From the NCBI GenBank assembly GCA_014236755.1, contig JACCKY010000020.1, positions 1 to 64,000 on the forward strand: 64,000 nucleotides of DNA. Direction: 5' to 3'. Each line of letters begins with the position of its first letter. Position 1 is the stretch's first letter. Source of the DNA: Candidatus Petromonas tenebris. GTDB taxonomy: Bacteria > Bacillota > Clostridia > Peptostreptococcales > Caminicellaceae. The notes under the pieces are model-generated. The model ran no database searches and was not told the origin of the DNA. It saw nothing but the letters and a program-made list of their open reading frames with translations. Position numbers and translations under genes: made by a program. Shown here in pieces: positions 45,938 to 54,772 of the stretch.

Positions 45938-47428
45938 ATGTTTAATGTAATTTTAAAGGGGCATAATTTTGAATATGAGGTTGGAGAGCTGTTAAAAGCT
46001 TTTGGTATATTAGATTTTAGTTTCGTTCTAAAGGATTTTGGTGATGTAGATAATTACAATCACCATTCTTTTTTGATTAATGAATTAAAAGGCAATGACA
46101 CAAAATATATTGTAAGGACAAAAATAATAGAGGATGGCAGCATTGTAGGTTCTAAGCAGGCTGAATATAACTTAAATTATATAAAAGGAAATATTGAAAA
46201 AAGAAAAGAGATAAAAAGACTCATAAAATTAAATATATACGATACTTTAGTAAAAGCAGACTATGAGTCTCTCCCTTGGGGAATATTAACAGGAATCAGA
46301 CCAGCTAAGATTGTACATGAAATGTTAGATCGAAATTTTACAATCGATGACATAAAAGATATTTTAAAAACGAGGTATCGATTATCTGATGATAAGATAC
46401 AGCTAGTTATGGGTATTGCAATGAGAGAGAGGGAGTATATATATCCGATTAAGAAGGACTTAATTAGTTTATATATTAGTATTCCTTTTTGTCCTACTAG
46501 GTGCATATACTGTTCATTTCCTTCAAATCCAATAAAAAGTAAAGGTAATAAAGTTGATGATTATTTAAATAGTCTTCATAAAGAGATAGTGGAAACAGGG
46601 AAGTTAATTAGAGATTTAGGTAAAAAAGTAGAAAATATATATATAGGAGGAGGAACGCCTACTACATTATCATCTGAACAGTTACGCTATCTTATTGCTA
46701 AAATATTTGATAGTTTCGATACAACCCAGCTGAAGGAATTCACAGTTGAGGCCGGTAGGCCTGATACTATCGATGAAGACAAGCTGATTGTTTTAAAAAA
46801 TAATGGAGTAGACAGAATAAGTATAAATCCTCAGACTATGAATAAAAATACATTAAAGACAATCGGTAGAATTCATACTGTAGAGGATATTGAAAGAACC
46901 TATTATAAGGCCAGGGAAATTGGATTTAGAACGATTAACATGGATATAATTATTGGACTGCCTAATGAGGGAATAAATGAAATAAATCATACTTTAGAAA
47001 AAATAGAAAAGTTATCACCAGAGAACTTGACAGTACATACATTAGCCATAAAGAAAAGCTCTGAATTAAAGCAAAGTATAGATGAATATAGGATAAAAGA
47101 AGACCTGGTAGTGGATATGCTAAAATTGGCTAGACGATATTCTGAAAAAATGGGGCTTTTTCCTTACTATATGTATAGACAGAAATACATGGTTGGTAAT
47201 TTAGAGAATACTGGATACTGTAAGGTAGGCCATGAATGTATCTATAATATGCAGATAATGGAGGAAAAACAAACCATTATTGCATTAGGTGCAGGAGGAG
47301 TTTCTAAGATTGTATATCCAAGAGAGAATAGACTTGAGAGAGTTCCAAATGTAAAGAATGTTGATGAATATATAAACAGAGTAGATGAAATGATAGATAG
47401 AAAAAAATTACAGTTATGTAGAACTTAA
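45938..47428 (+). CDS. hemZ: Radical SAM coproporphyrinogen dehydrogenase-like protein HemZ
   Basis: A 496-residue HemN-family radical SAM protein of the HemZ branch. The cluster motif is IPFCPTRCIYCSFPS near residue 185, followed by YIGGGTPTTLS, EAGRPDTI and NMDIIIGLP. An N-terminal extension of about 170 residues (with LPWGILTGIRPAKIV) is typical of HemZ. Anaerobic coproporphyrinogen III oxidation has been proposed, but its activity in clostridia is not settled. The ATG at 45938 fits AAGGTGG, while a GTG three codons earlier overlaps that site. Confidence 0.9.
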   Translation: MFNVILKGHNFEYEVGELLKAFGILDFSFVLKDFGDVDNYNHHSFLINELKGNDTKYIVRTKIIEDGSIVGSKQAEYNLNYIKGNIEKRKEIKRLIKLNIYDTLVKADYESLPWGILTGIRPAKIVHEMLDRNFTIDDIKDILKTRYRLSDDKIQLVMGIAMREREYIYPIKKDLISLYISIPFCPTRCIYCSFPSNPIKSKGNKVDDYLNSLHKEIVETGKLIRDLGKKVENIYIGGGTPTTLSSEQLRYLIAKIFDSFDTTQLKEFTVEAGRPDTIDEDKLIVLKNNGVDRISINPQTMNKNTLKTIGRIHTVEDIERTYYKAREIGFRTINMDIIIGLPNEGINEINHTLEKIEKLSPENLTVHTLAIKKSSELKQSIDEYRIKEDLVVDMLKLARRYSEKMGLFPYYMYRQKYMVGNLENTGYCKVGHECIYNMQIMEEKQTIIALGAGGVSKIVYPRENRLERVPNVKNVDEYINRVDEMIDRKKLQLCRT

Positions 47429-47602
47429 AAATAAACACTAACCTTTAAAAGTTAAAGTTAATGTAGAACTTTAATTTACAGCGTAAAGATTGCCAATACT
47501 GTCTTATAAAGTTAAAGTTGAGCATTAAGATTAATTTGAAAAATATTTATTAAGATAACAATCGGGTTCCTATATAATACAAAAAGTAGAATGCTTAAAA
47601 CC
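47429..47602. other. Intergenic, GTTAAAGTTAA repeats
   Basis: The motif AAAGTTAAAGTT occurs twice in slightly different form, near 47448-47461 and 47508-47520. There is no gene. It could be chance in AT-rich DNA. Confidence 0.3.
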
Positions 47603-47632
47603 TTGACATAATATATGTAAGTGATTTATAAT
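47603..47632 (+). promoter_or_regulatory. Promoter of hisS-aspS
   Basis: TTGACA (47603-47608), 18 bp, TATAAT (47627-47632), about 30 bp before the T-box leader. Confidence 0.8.
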
Positions 47633-47661
47633 ATATGAAAACTTTATAAGAACCATATACA

Positions 47662-47890
47662 GTGAAGAGGAGTAGTAGTTATGACACCGATTATAGCGAG
47701 TTAGAGATGGTGGAAGTCTAACATCAGGTGCTATAATGAAGACACCTCGGAGTATGCTTTCTGAAGTTAGTAGGATAGCACGTATTCAGGCGTTAACTGA
47801 TAAAGTGGGTTTTTCCAATTAGGGTGGCACCGCGGGAATATAGGCTCTCGTCCCTACTATATACTATATAGGGATGGGAGTTTTTTATTT
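47662..47890 (+). promoter_or_regulatory. T-box leader of hisS-aspS
   Basis: A canonical T-box riboswitch. Stem I contains the AGAGATGGTGGAAG loop features (47703-47716). The specifier region has GACAC at 47741-47745, in which GAC (Asp) and CAC (His) overlap. The T-box sequence AGGGTGGCACCGCGG lies at 47821-47835, and a terminator with a T-rich tail follows (47845-47890). Uncharged tRNA pairing with the T-box bulge should prevent termination and raise hisS-aspS expression. The double reading of the specifier is an inference that matches the two downstream genes. Confidence 0.93.
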
Positions 47891-47934
47891 TAAAAATGGA
47901 TAAAATAATTAAAAGACATAAAGGAGGTCTCTGA

Positions 47935-49194
47935 ATGCTGACTAAATCCCCTAGGGGCACAAAGGATGTTTTACCTGTAGATGTATATAAGTGGAATTAT
48001 GTTGAAGAAAAATTTAGAGAGATATGTGGAAAATTTGGATATCAAGAAATAAGGACGCCGATTTTTGAACACACTGAGCTGTTTAAAAGAGGTGTGGGAG
48101 AGACTACAGATATAGTACAGAAGGAAATGTACACCTTTGAAGACAATGGAGGCAGAGAAATCACTTTAAAACCTGAAGGAACGGCTCCAGTAGTACGGTC
48201 CTTCGTAGAAAATAAAATGTATGCAGATGCTCAGCCTACAAAGCTTTTTTATATAACTCCATGTTTTAGATATGAAAGGCCTCAGGCTGGAAGACTTAGA
48301 GCCTTTCATCAGTTTGGAGTAGAAGTGTTTGGAGCAGAGAATTCATCCGTTGATGCAGAAGTTATTGGAATAGCAATGAATTTCTTTGAAAAACTAGGAT
48401 TAATGAATTTAGAGCTAAGAATAAACAGTATTGGATGTCCTAAATGTCGAGAAGAATATAATAAAACTTTAAGAGAATTTTTACGAAAGAGACTGGACAA
48501 ACTGTGTAAAACTTGCAATGATAGATTTGAAAGAAACCCAATGAGGATAATCGACTGTAAAAAAGAAGAGTGTAAAGAGGAACTAAAGGGTATGCCTTTT
48601 ATTCTGGATTATATATGCGGAGACTGTAGAGATCATTTTGATAAACTTCAGCAGTACCTAAAACTCATGAACATTCCATTCGAAATAGACCCTACTATAG
48701 TGAGAGGATTGGATTACTATAACAAAACTGCCTTTGAAATAATTTCAAAGGAAATTGGTGCCCAGAGTACTGTGTGTGGTGGAGGAAGATACGACGGATT
48801 AGTTGAAGAAATTGGAGGACCTTCTACACCAGGAGTAGGATTTGGATTGGGAATTGAAAGGCTTCTGCTCACCTTAGAAAATAATAACATAGAAATTCCT
48901 AAGCCTAAGGGAATAGATGTATTTATCGTTACAATGGGAGAAAGAGCATATAAAAAGGCCATTGAGCTATCCTACGAATTAAGGAAGAACTCTATCTCAG
49001 CCGATTTAGATCATTTGAATAGGAGCGTAAAAGCTCAGTTTAAATATGCGAACAAGATAAATTCATCCTATACAATCGTAATTGGTGACAATGAACTTGA
49101 TAACAATTCAGTATCATTGAAAAATATGGAAACAGGAAATCAAAAACAAATCAAATTAGATTCTATAGTAGAAGAAATTTTAGAGCGACTATAA
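47935..49194 (+). CDS. hisS: Histidyl-tRNA synthetase
   Basis: A class II aminoacyl-tRNA synthetase that charges tRNA-His. [15 protein letters not shown] at the start, motif 2 [21 protein letters not shown], the histidine motifs [14 protein letters not shown] and motif 3 [11 protein letters not shown] are present, and a C-terminal anticodon-binding domain ends the protein. The length is 419 residues. AAAGGAGG precedes the ATG. It is controlled by the T-box leader and is followed by aspS at 16 bp. Confidence 0.96.
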   Translation: MLTKSPRGTKDVLPVDVYKWNYVEEKFREICGKFGYQEIRTPIFEHTELFKRGVGETTDIVQKEMYTFEDNGGREITLKPEGTAPVVRSFVENKMYADAQPTKLFYITPCFRYERPQAGRLRAFHQFGVEVFGAENSSVDAEVIGIAMNFFEKLGLMNLELRINSIGCPKCREEYNKTLREFLRKRLDKLCKTCNDRFERNPMRIIDCKKEECKEELKGMPFILDYICGDCRDHFDKLQQYLKLMNIPFEIDPTIVRGLDYYNKTAFEIISKEIGAQSTVCGGGRYDGLVEEIGGPSTPGVGFGLGIERLLLTLENNNIEIPKPKGIDVFIVTMGERAYKKAIELSYELRKNSISADLDHLNRSVKAQFKYANKINSSYTIVIGDNELDNNSVSLKNMETGNQKQIKLDSIVEEILERL

Positions 49195-49210
49195 TAGGGA
49201 GGTATTACAT

Positions 49211-50995
49211 ATGGCAGAATTACTACAGGGTATGAAGAGAACCCATATGTGCGGTGAACTAAATAAAGGCGATATAGGTAAAGAAGTAACTCTGATGGGA
49301 TGGATACAAAGAAGAAGAGATCTTGGAGGATTAATTTTTGTTGATTTAAGAGACAGAGAAGGCTTGGTTCAGATTGTGTTTGATCAAACCGTTTCAGAAG
49401 AAGCTTTTAAAAAGGCTGAGAAGCTAAGGGGCGAGTTTGTTATAGCTGTCAGGGGCGAAGTGAGAAAAAGGGAGTCAATAAATGAAAATTTAAAAACAGG
49501 ATATATAGAGGTTTTTGCAGAGGAACTTAAAATTTTATCAGAAGCCGAGATTCCACCGATACATATCCACGATGAAGATGATGCAAGTGAACGATTAAGA
49601 CTAAAGTACAGATATCTAGACCTTAGAAAACCAAGAATGCAGAAAAATTTACTGTTTAGGCATAAAGTAACAAAACTAGTAAGAGACTTCTTAAGTGAGA
49701 AAGGCTTTATAGAAATTGAAACTCCTATTCTTACTAAACCCACACCTGAAGGAGCAAGAGACTATCTCGTACCAAGTAGAGTTAATCCAGGGAAATTTTA
49801 TGCACTACCTCAATCACCTCAGATCTATAAGCAGCTTACAATGGTATCTGGATTGGATAAATATTTTCAAATAGCAAAATGCTTTAGGGATGAGGATTTG
49901 AGAGCTGACAGACAGCCGGAATTTACTCAAATAGATATAGAAATGTCCTTTGTAGATGTTGAGGATGTTATAAAGGTCAATGAAGAGTTAGTGAAAAAGA
50001 TATTTAAGGATACCTTAGGTGTAGAGGTTCAGCTGCCGCTACAAAGACTTACATACAAAGAGGCTATGGAAAGATATGGGTCCGATAAGCCCGATGTAAG
50101 ATTTGGCTTTGAGTTAAAATGTATAAATGATATAGTAAAGGATTGCGGATTTAAAGTATTTAGCAGCACCGTTAAAAATGGCGGCGATGTTAGAGGAATA
50201 AATATAAATGGATATGCCGATAGATTCAGTAGAAAGGATATTTCAAAACTAGAGGATTTTGCAAAGACTTATGGCGCTAAAGGGCTTGCATGGATGAAGA
50301 TAAGCGAAGATGTAGTATCTTCACCGATTGCTAAGTTTTTTACAGATGAAGAGCTTAAGGCCATCATTGAAAGATTTGAATGCAAACCGGGAGACCTTTT
50401 ATTATTTGTGGCAGACAAAGCAAAGGTAGTATTTGATTCCTTGGGAAGCCTTAGGGTGGAAATTGCTAAAAGATTGGATATTCTGAATAAGGATGAGTTT
50501 AAGCTTTTATGGGTTACTGAATTTCCTCTTCTAGAGTACGATGGAGAAGCAGGAAGATACGTTGCGGTTCATCATCCATTTACCTCACCTATGGATGAAG
50601 ACATAAAATATCTTGAAAGTCATCCGGAAAAAGTAAGGGCAAAGGCATATGACCTTGTATTAAATGGTGTAGAACTTGGCGGAGGAAGTATAAGGATCCA
50701 TAGTAGGGACCTTCAGAAAAAAATGTTCAAAGCCCTAGGCTTTAGTGAGGAAGAAGCAAATAACAAGTTTGGTTTCCTGCTTGAAGCCTTTAAATATGGA
50801 ACTCCCCCCCATGGTGGCATAGCCTATGGATTAGATAGACTGGTTATGCTTATGACAGGTAATGAAAGTATCAGAGAAGTCATTGCCTTTCCAAAGACTC
50901 AAAATGCAAACTCTCTTATGACTGAAGCACCTGCTTTTGCTGATGAAAAACAGCTAGAGGAGCTGCATATAAAAATAGTTAAAAAAGAAGAATAA
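49211..50995 (+). CDS. aspS: Aspartyl-tRNA synthetase, bacterial type
   Basis: A class II synthetase for tRNA-Asp. The N-terminal OB anticodon-binding domain has MGWIQRRRDLGGLIFVDLRD. Motif 2 is FRDEDLRADRQPEFTQIDIE. The bacterial GAD insertion lies in the middle (about 300-420). Motif 3 is GIAYGLDRLVMLM near 535. At 594 residues it is the full bacterial type. Whether it is discriminating or also charges tRNA-Asn is not decided here. It is co-transcribed with hisS. Confidence 0.96.
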   Translation: MAELLQGMKRTHMCGELNKGDIGKEVTLMGWIQRRRDLGGLIFVDLRDREGLVQIVFDQTVSEEAFKKAEKLRGEFVIAVRGEVRKRESINENLKTGYIEVFAEELKILSEAEIPPIHIHDEDDASERLRLKYRYLDLRKPRMQKNLLFRHKVTKLVRDFLSEKGFIEIETPILTKPTPEGARDYLVPSRVNPGKFYALPQSPQIYKQLTMVSGLDKYFQIAKCFRDEDLRADRQPEFTQIDIEMSFVDVEDVIKVNEELVKKIFKDTLGVEVQLPLQRLTYKEAMERYGSDKPDVRFGFELKCINDIVKDCGFKVFSSTVKNGGDVRGININGYADRFSRKDISKLEDFAKTYGAKGLAWMKISEDVVSSPIAKFFTDEELKAIIERFECKPGDLLLFVADKAKVVFDSLGSLRVEIAKRLDILNKDEFKLLWVTEFPLLEYDGEAGRYVAVHHPFTSPMDEDIKYLESHPEKVRAKAYDLVLNGVELGGGSIRIHSRDLQKKMFKALGFSEEEANNKFGFLLEAFKYGTPPHGGIAYGLDRLVMLMTGNESIREVIAFPKTQNANSLMTEAPAFADEKQLEELHIKIVKKEE

Positions 50996-51004
50996 TTATA
51001 TACG

Positions 51005-51030
51005 CCCTCACTATGAAAAGTGAGGGTTAA
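51005..51030 (+). terminator. Probable terminator after aspS
   Basis: CCCTCACT/AGTGAGGG 8-bp stem, 6-base loop, with only a weak T tail. Confidence 0.6.
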
Positions 51031-51083
51031 AAATAATTAAAAGAAAATTTTAATTATCAAAAAAATGTGATAAAATATAATTA

Positions 51084-51100
51084 ATACCATGCAGGGGTAT
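51084..51100 (+). promoter_or_regulatory. Possible CsoR-type operator
   Basis: ATACCATGCAGGGGTAT lies between a TATAAT (51076-51081) and the start of the csoR-like gene. It resembles the known CsoR operator type (ATACC, C/G tract, GGTAT), so autorepression is likely. Confidence 0.55.
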
Positions 51101-51113
51101 GAGAGGTGATGTT

Positions 51114-51386
51114 ATGGGTTCATATACCGATGAAAAGGAAGCGATCTTGAAAAGGCTTAAACGAATTGAAGGACAGGTTAAAGGTATATATAAAATGGTA
51201 AATGAAGACAGATATTGTAATGATATTTTGATACAAATTGCTGCAGTAAGATCTGCAATTAATAAGGTTGGAGGAATTGTGCTGGAAAACCATTTAAAAG
51301 GTTGTATTAAAAATTCCCTGCATAATAATGACGAAGATGAGGTAATAGACGAGTTGATTAATACTATGTTGAAATTTATGAAGTGA
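51114..51386 (+). CDS. CsoR/RcnR-family metal- or sulfur-sensing repressor
   Basis: A 90-residue all-helical repressor. ILKRLKRIEGQVKGIYKMV is the typical start. Cys in EDRYCNDILIQ, His and Cys in LENHLKGCIKNS match the Cys-His-Cys arrangement of Cu(I)-sensing CsoR, although related sensors of sulfide or formaldehyde use some of the same positions. The ATG at 51114 follows GAGGTGA. No copper ATPase is adjacent, so the target genes other than itself are unknown. Confidence 0.85.
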   Translation: MGSYTDEKEAILKRLKRIEGQVKGIYKMVNEDRYCNDILIQIAAVRSAINKVGGIVLENHLKGCIKNSLHNNDEDEVIDELINTMLKFMK

Positions 51387-51417
51387 TTTAGTTTATTAGT
51401 AGGATACGGAGGTATAT

Positions 51418-51843
51418 ATGAAAAGGGAAGGTAAGGTACTAGAAGTAAATGATGGAAAGGCTCTGGTAGTTTTGATGAAGCATGCTGCATGTGGTGATTG
51501 CGGTGCTTGTCACATTGGTGATGAAAATATGGATATCAAGATTGAAGCATTAAACGCTGCAGGTGCCCACATTGGAGATAGGGTGGAAGTAGATTTAGAA
51601 AATGTAAATGTTTTAGGTGCTGCCTTTATTGCATACGGAATTCCTTTGCTGGCAATGATTGTGGGAGTATTAGCAGGTCAATATGTTTTAGAGCTGTTAA
51701 AAGTAAAGGGTGATATTGAAGTATATTCATTCTTAATAGGAGCGTTATCTTTAGTGGTTTCCTACTTATTTATAAAGGCTAATGAGGAAAATTTTAAGGC
51801 TAGCAAGAAGTATCAATCGGTGATAACTAAAGTTGTTAAATAA
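51418..51843 (+). CDS. RseC/SoxR-reducing system family protein
   Basis: A 141-residue protein with a small N-terminal domain bearing HAACGDCGACHIG near residue 21, then two membrane helices (about 63-86 and 98-117). This is the RseC_MucC family layout, linked elsewhere with SoxR reduction through the Rnf-like Rsx complex. The exact role in clostridia is unknown. ACGGAGG precedes the ATG. It starts 31 bp after the CsoR-like gene, so it may be co-regulated by it. Confidence 0.85.
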   Translation: MKREGKVLEVNDGKALVVLMKHAACGDCGACHIGDENMDIKIEALNAAGAHIGDRVEVDLENVNVLGAAFIAYGIPLLAMIVGVLAGQYVLELLKVKGDIEVYSFLIGALSLVVSYLFIKANEENFKASKKYQSVITKVVK

Positions 51844-51874
51844 TATATAAAAGACAAAAGAGGGGTGTTAAAAA

Positions 51875-53104
51875 ATGAATCTAGATACTTTAAAAACAGT
51901 AGATAAGGATGTATATGAAGCAATAAGCAATGAGCTTCATAGGCAAAAGTGGGGGTTAGAGCTGATAGCTTCAGAAAATTTCGTAAGTAAAGCAGTTTTA
52001 GAGGCTATGGGAACTGTTCTAACAAATAAATATGCTGAGGGATACCCTGAAAAAAGATATTATGGCGGATGTGAGTTTGTGGACAAAGTTGAAAAACTGG
52101 CTATTGAAAGGTTAAAGAAGCTCTTTAATGCAGAGTATGCCAATGTTCAGCCTCATTCTGGATCAAATGCAAACCTAGCAGTCTACCATGCAGTTCTCGA
52201 GCCGGGGGATACGGTTTTAGGGATGAATCTTTCCCATGGAGGACATTTAACCCACGGTAGTCCAGTGAATTTTTCAGGAAAACTTTACAATTTTATAAGC
52301 TATGGTGTAGATAAAGAAACTGAAACCATAGATTATGATGTGATAGAGAAAATAGCTATGGAGGAAAAACCTAAGCTCATAGTTGCTGGAGCAAGTGCAT
52401 ACTCCAGGATTATTGATTTTAAAAGATTTAAAGAAATTTCTGACAAGGTAGGGGCATATTTAGTGGTAGATATGGCCCATATTGCCGGGCTCGTTGCAGC
52501 TGGACTACATCCAAATCCTTGTGAATATGCAGATTTTGTTACCTTTACAACCCATAAAACACTTAGAGGACCTAGGGGAGGAGCAATATTATGTAAGGAA
52601 GAGTATGGAAAGGCAATAGATAAGGCTATATTCCCTGGGATTCAAGGTGGACCTTTAATGCATATTATTGCGGCAAAGGCAGTAAGCTTCAATGAAGCCC
52701 TTCAAGAGGATTTCAAAGAATATCAACATAGGATAGTTGAAAATGCAAAAAAAATTGCAGAAGAGTTGAAAAACAGAGGATTTAGACTTGTATCTGGCGG
52801 TACGGATAATCATCTAATACTTATTGACCTTAGAAATAAAAATATTACTGGGAAAGAAGCTGAGGCAAGGCTAGAGGAAATAGGGATAACAGTAAATAAA
52901 AATACAATTCCTTATGATCCGGAAAGTCCATTTGTAACTAGTGGTATAAGGATTGGAACGCCTGCTGTTACTACTAGAGGAATGGGACCTAATGAAATGA
53001 CTGAGATAGCGGATATAATTGATGGAGCTATTGAACAAAAGCAAGATAAAGAAGTTTTAAAAGATAAGGTAAAGGATTTATGTAGTAGATTCCCATTATA
53101 TTAA
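51875..53104 (+). CDS. glyA: Serine hydroxymethyltransferase
   Basis: A PLP enzyme interconverting serine and glycine with tetrahydrofolate, supplying one-carbon units. [19 protein letters not shown] near the start, [13 protein letters not shown], the [13 protein letters not shown] motif and the PLP lysine in [14 protein letters not shown] near residue 226 are all intact. The length of 409 residues is normal. AGAGGGG precedes the ATG. In an amino-acid fermenter it may also feed the glycine pathway. Confidence 0.96.
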   Translation: MNLDTLKTVDKDVYEAISNELHRQKWGLELIASENFVSKAVLEAMGTVLTNKYAEGYPEKRYYGGCEFVDKVEKLAIERLKKLFNAEYANVQPHSGSNANLAVYHAVLEPGDTVLGMNLSHGGHLTHGSPVNFSGKLYNFISYGVDKETETIDYDVIEKIAMEEKPKLIVAGASAYSRIIDFKRFKEISDKVGAYLVVDMAHIAGLVAAGLHPNPCEYADFVTFTTHKTLRGPRGGAILCKEEYGKAIDKAIFPGIQGGPLMHIIAAKAVSFNEALQEDFKEYQHRIVENAKKIAEELKNRGFRLVSGGTDNHLILIDLRNKNITGKEAEARLEEIGITVNKNTIPYDPESPFVTSGIRIGTPAVTTRGMGPNEMTEIADIIDGAIEQKQDKEVLKDKVKDLCSRFPLY

Positions 53105-53130
53105 AAAAGCAGCTTTGCTGCTTTTTCTTA
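53104..53130 (+). terminator. Terminator after glyA
   Basis: A 10-bp stem AAAAAGCAGC/GCTGCTTTTT with a 3-base loop, overlapping the stop codon. Confidence 0.85.
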
Positions 53131-53151
53131 AGACAATTTTGGGGGGATTGT

Positions 53152-54567
53152 GTGAGAAATAAAAAAGTATTAGAAATCCTAATGCAAAATATTTTGCAGA
53201 ATATAGAAGAGGGGATACATATTGTCGATGAAAATGGAAGAACTATAGTTTACAATTCTGCAATGGAGGAAATAGAAGGACTGGATGCAAAACAAGTCAT
53301 AGGCAACTATCTATTGGATATTTTTCCAAGTCTTACAAAGGAGACCAGTACCCTTCTAAGGGCTTTGACTACTGGGAAGATGACAAAGGAACACAAACAA
53401 AGCTATTTAAACCTGAAAGGAAAAAAAGTTTCATCAATAAATACTACATTGCCTATTAGATATAATGACGAAATAATAGGTGCAATAGAAATTGCAAAGA
53501 ATATTACTAATGTCAGTCATCTATCGGAACAAATAATAGAGCTGCAGCAAAGGTTAAATAAGAAAAATAACAACTCTAATACACTTAGTACTAAAAAACA
53601 TTACACCTTTGATAATATTATCGGACAGGATAGAGAATTACTGAAGGCTATATCCTTTGCTAGGGGAGCAGCTAATACCTCTTCTAGTGTACTGATTTAT
53701 GGGGAGACTGGCACTGGTAAAGAGCTTTTTGCCCAAAGTATACATTATGAAAGTCCAAGAAAAAATAATTATTTTATTGCTCAAAACTGTGCAGCCCTTC
53801 CCGAAACATTATTAGAAGGTATCTTATTTGGAACTAGTAAGGGAGGATTTACAGGAGCCGTTGATAGACCGGGTTTGTTTGAACAGGCAAATGGAGGAAC
53901 ACTGTTCCTTGACGAAATTAATTCAATGAGTTTATCGCTACAGGCAAAGCTGCTAAGGGTATTGCAGGAAGGATATGTAAGAAGAGTTGGAGGACTTAAG
54001 GATATACCGATTGATGTTCGAATAATTGCTGCTACCAATGAAAATCCAACTGAGTTGATTGATAAGGGTGGTTTGAGAAAGGACTTATATTACAGAATCA
54101 ATGTGATAAACATTAATATTCCACCTTTAAGAAAGAGGAAAGAAGATATTCCATTGCTTATAGATCATTTTATCAGATATTATAATAATATATTAAATAA
54201 GGATGTTTGGATGATGTCAAAAGATTTACAGGAAGCATTTATGACATACTCCTGGCCTGGTAACGTAAGGGAGCTTCAAAACTTTATTGAGGCTTCTATG
54301 AATATGCTAATAGATGATCATGTTATAAAAAAAGAACATTTACCTCCCTATGTAGAAGACTTAATGATTAATAATACTTCTAAAAAAAACAGCATAGAGT
54401 TTGGCCAAATAGGAAACTTAAATGAGTATTTAGATGCAATAGAAAAAGAAATAATATTTAACTGTTTGAGAAAAAATCAGGATAACATAACAAAAACGTC
54501 TAGAGAATTAGGAATTTCAAGGCAAAATTTGCAGTATAAGATAAAGAAATATACTTCAGATAAATAG
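53152..54567 (+). CDS. Sigma-54-dependent PAS/AAA+/Fis activator, RocR-like
   Basis: A 471-residue enhancer-binding protein. A PAS sensor domain (about 10-120; GIHIVDENGRTIVYNS) is followed by the AAA+ domain, with Walker A GETGTGKELFAQS near 186 and Walker B GGTLFLDEINSM. The sigma-54 contact loop reads GGFTGA rather than GAFTGA. A Fis-type helix-turn-helix (NITKTSRELGISRQNLQYKIK) ends it. It stands directly before a -24/-12 promoter and two tandem dyads, so it very likely activates the ornithine genes, as RocR does for Bacillus arginine catabolism. The GTG start follows GGGGGG. Confidence 0.88.
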   Translation: MRNKKVLEILMQNILQNIEEGIHIVDENGRTIVYNSAMEEIEGLDAKQVIGNYLLDIFPSLTKETSTLLRALTTGKMTKEHKQSYLNLKGKKVSSINTTLPIRYNDEIIGAIEIAKNITNVSHLSEQIIELQQRLNKKNNNSNTLSTKKHYTFDNIIGQDRELLKAISFARGAANTSSSVLIYGETGTGKELFAQSIHYESPRKNNYFIAQNCAALPETLLEGILFGTSKGGFTGAVDRPGLFEQANGGTLFLDEINSMSLSLQAKLLRVLQEGYVRRVGGLKDIPIDVRIIAATNENPTELIDKGGLRKDLYYRINVININIPPLRKRKEDIPLLIDHFIRYYNNILNKDVWMMSKDLQEAFMTYSWPGNVRELQNFIEASMNMLIDDHVIKKEHLPPYVEDLMINNTSKKNSIEFGQIGNLNEYLDAIEKEIIFNCLRKNQDNITKTSRELGISRQNLQYKIKKYTSDK

Positions 54568-54568
54568 A

Positions 54569-54604
54569 GCAAAAATATTTGCATAAAAGAGCAAAAATAT
54601 TTGC
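54569..54604 (+). promoter_or_regulatory. Tandem upstream activator dyads
   Basis: GCAAAAATATTTGC occurs twice (54569-54582 and 54591-54604), both within a repeated AGAGCAAAAATATTTGC. The centres are 22 bp apart, two helical turns. They lie about 105 bp before the sigma-54 promoter, ideal for an enhancer-binding protein. They resemble the RocR-type UAS (GCAAA..TTTGC). Confidence 0.7.
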
Positions 54605-54618
54605 TCTTTTTTTTTATA
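54588..54618 (+). terminator. Terminator of the activator gene, shared with the second UAS dyad
   Basis: AGAGCAAA/TTTGCTCT stem with a T9-type run. The same bases form the second UAS copy. Confidence 0.65.
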
Positions 54619-54707
54619 CTGCTTCCAACTAAAGTAATAGATTTCATGAAAAAAACTTATAAATATGTAAAAATCCTTGTTTTTTTAATATATACAAAAG
54701 TGAAGCA

Positions 54708-54723
54708 TGGCACGGAAATTGCT
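54708..54723 (+). promoter_or_regulatory. Sigma-54 promoter of the ornithine operon
   Basis: TGGCACGGAAATTGCT is a perfect -24/-12 element. GG (54709-54710) and GC (54721-54722) have the required spacing. It lies about 50 bp before ord. Confidence 0.92.
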
Positions 54724-54772
54724 TTTACTATTGATAGTAATTTAGATGATAAAACTTATGGAGGTGTCCTAT

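Noticed and set aside
47429-47602. AAAGTTAAAGTT repeats as a possible regulator-binding array
   Set aside because: Only two imperfect copies in very AT-rich DNA, too little to call.
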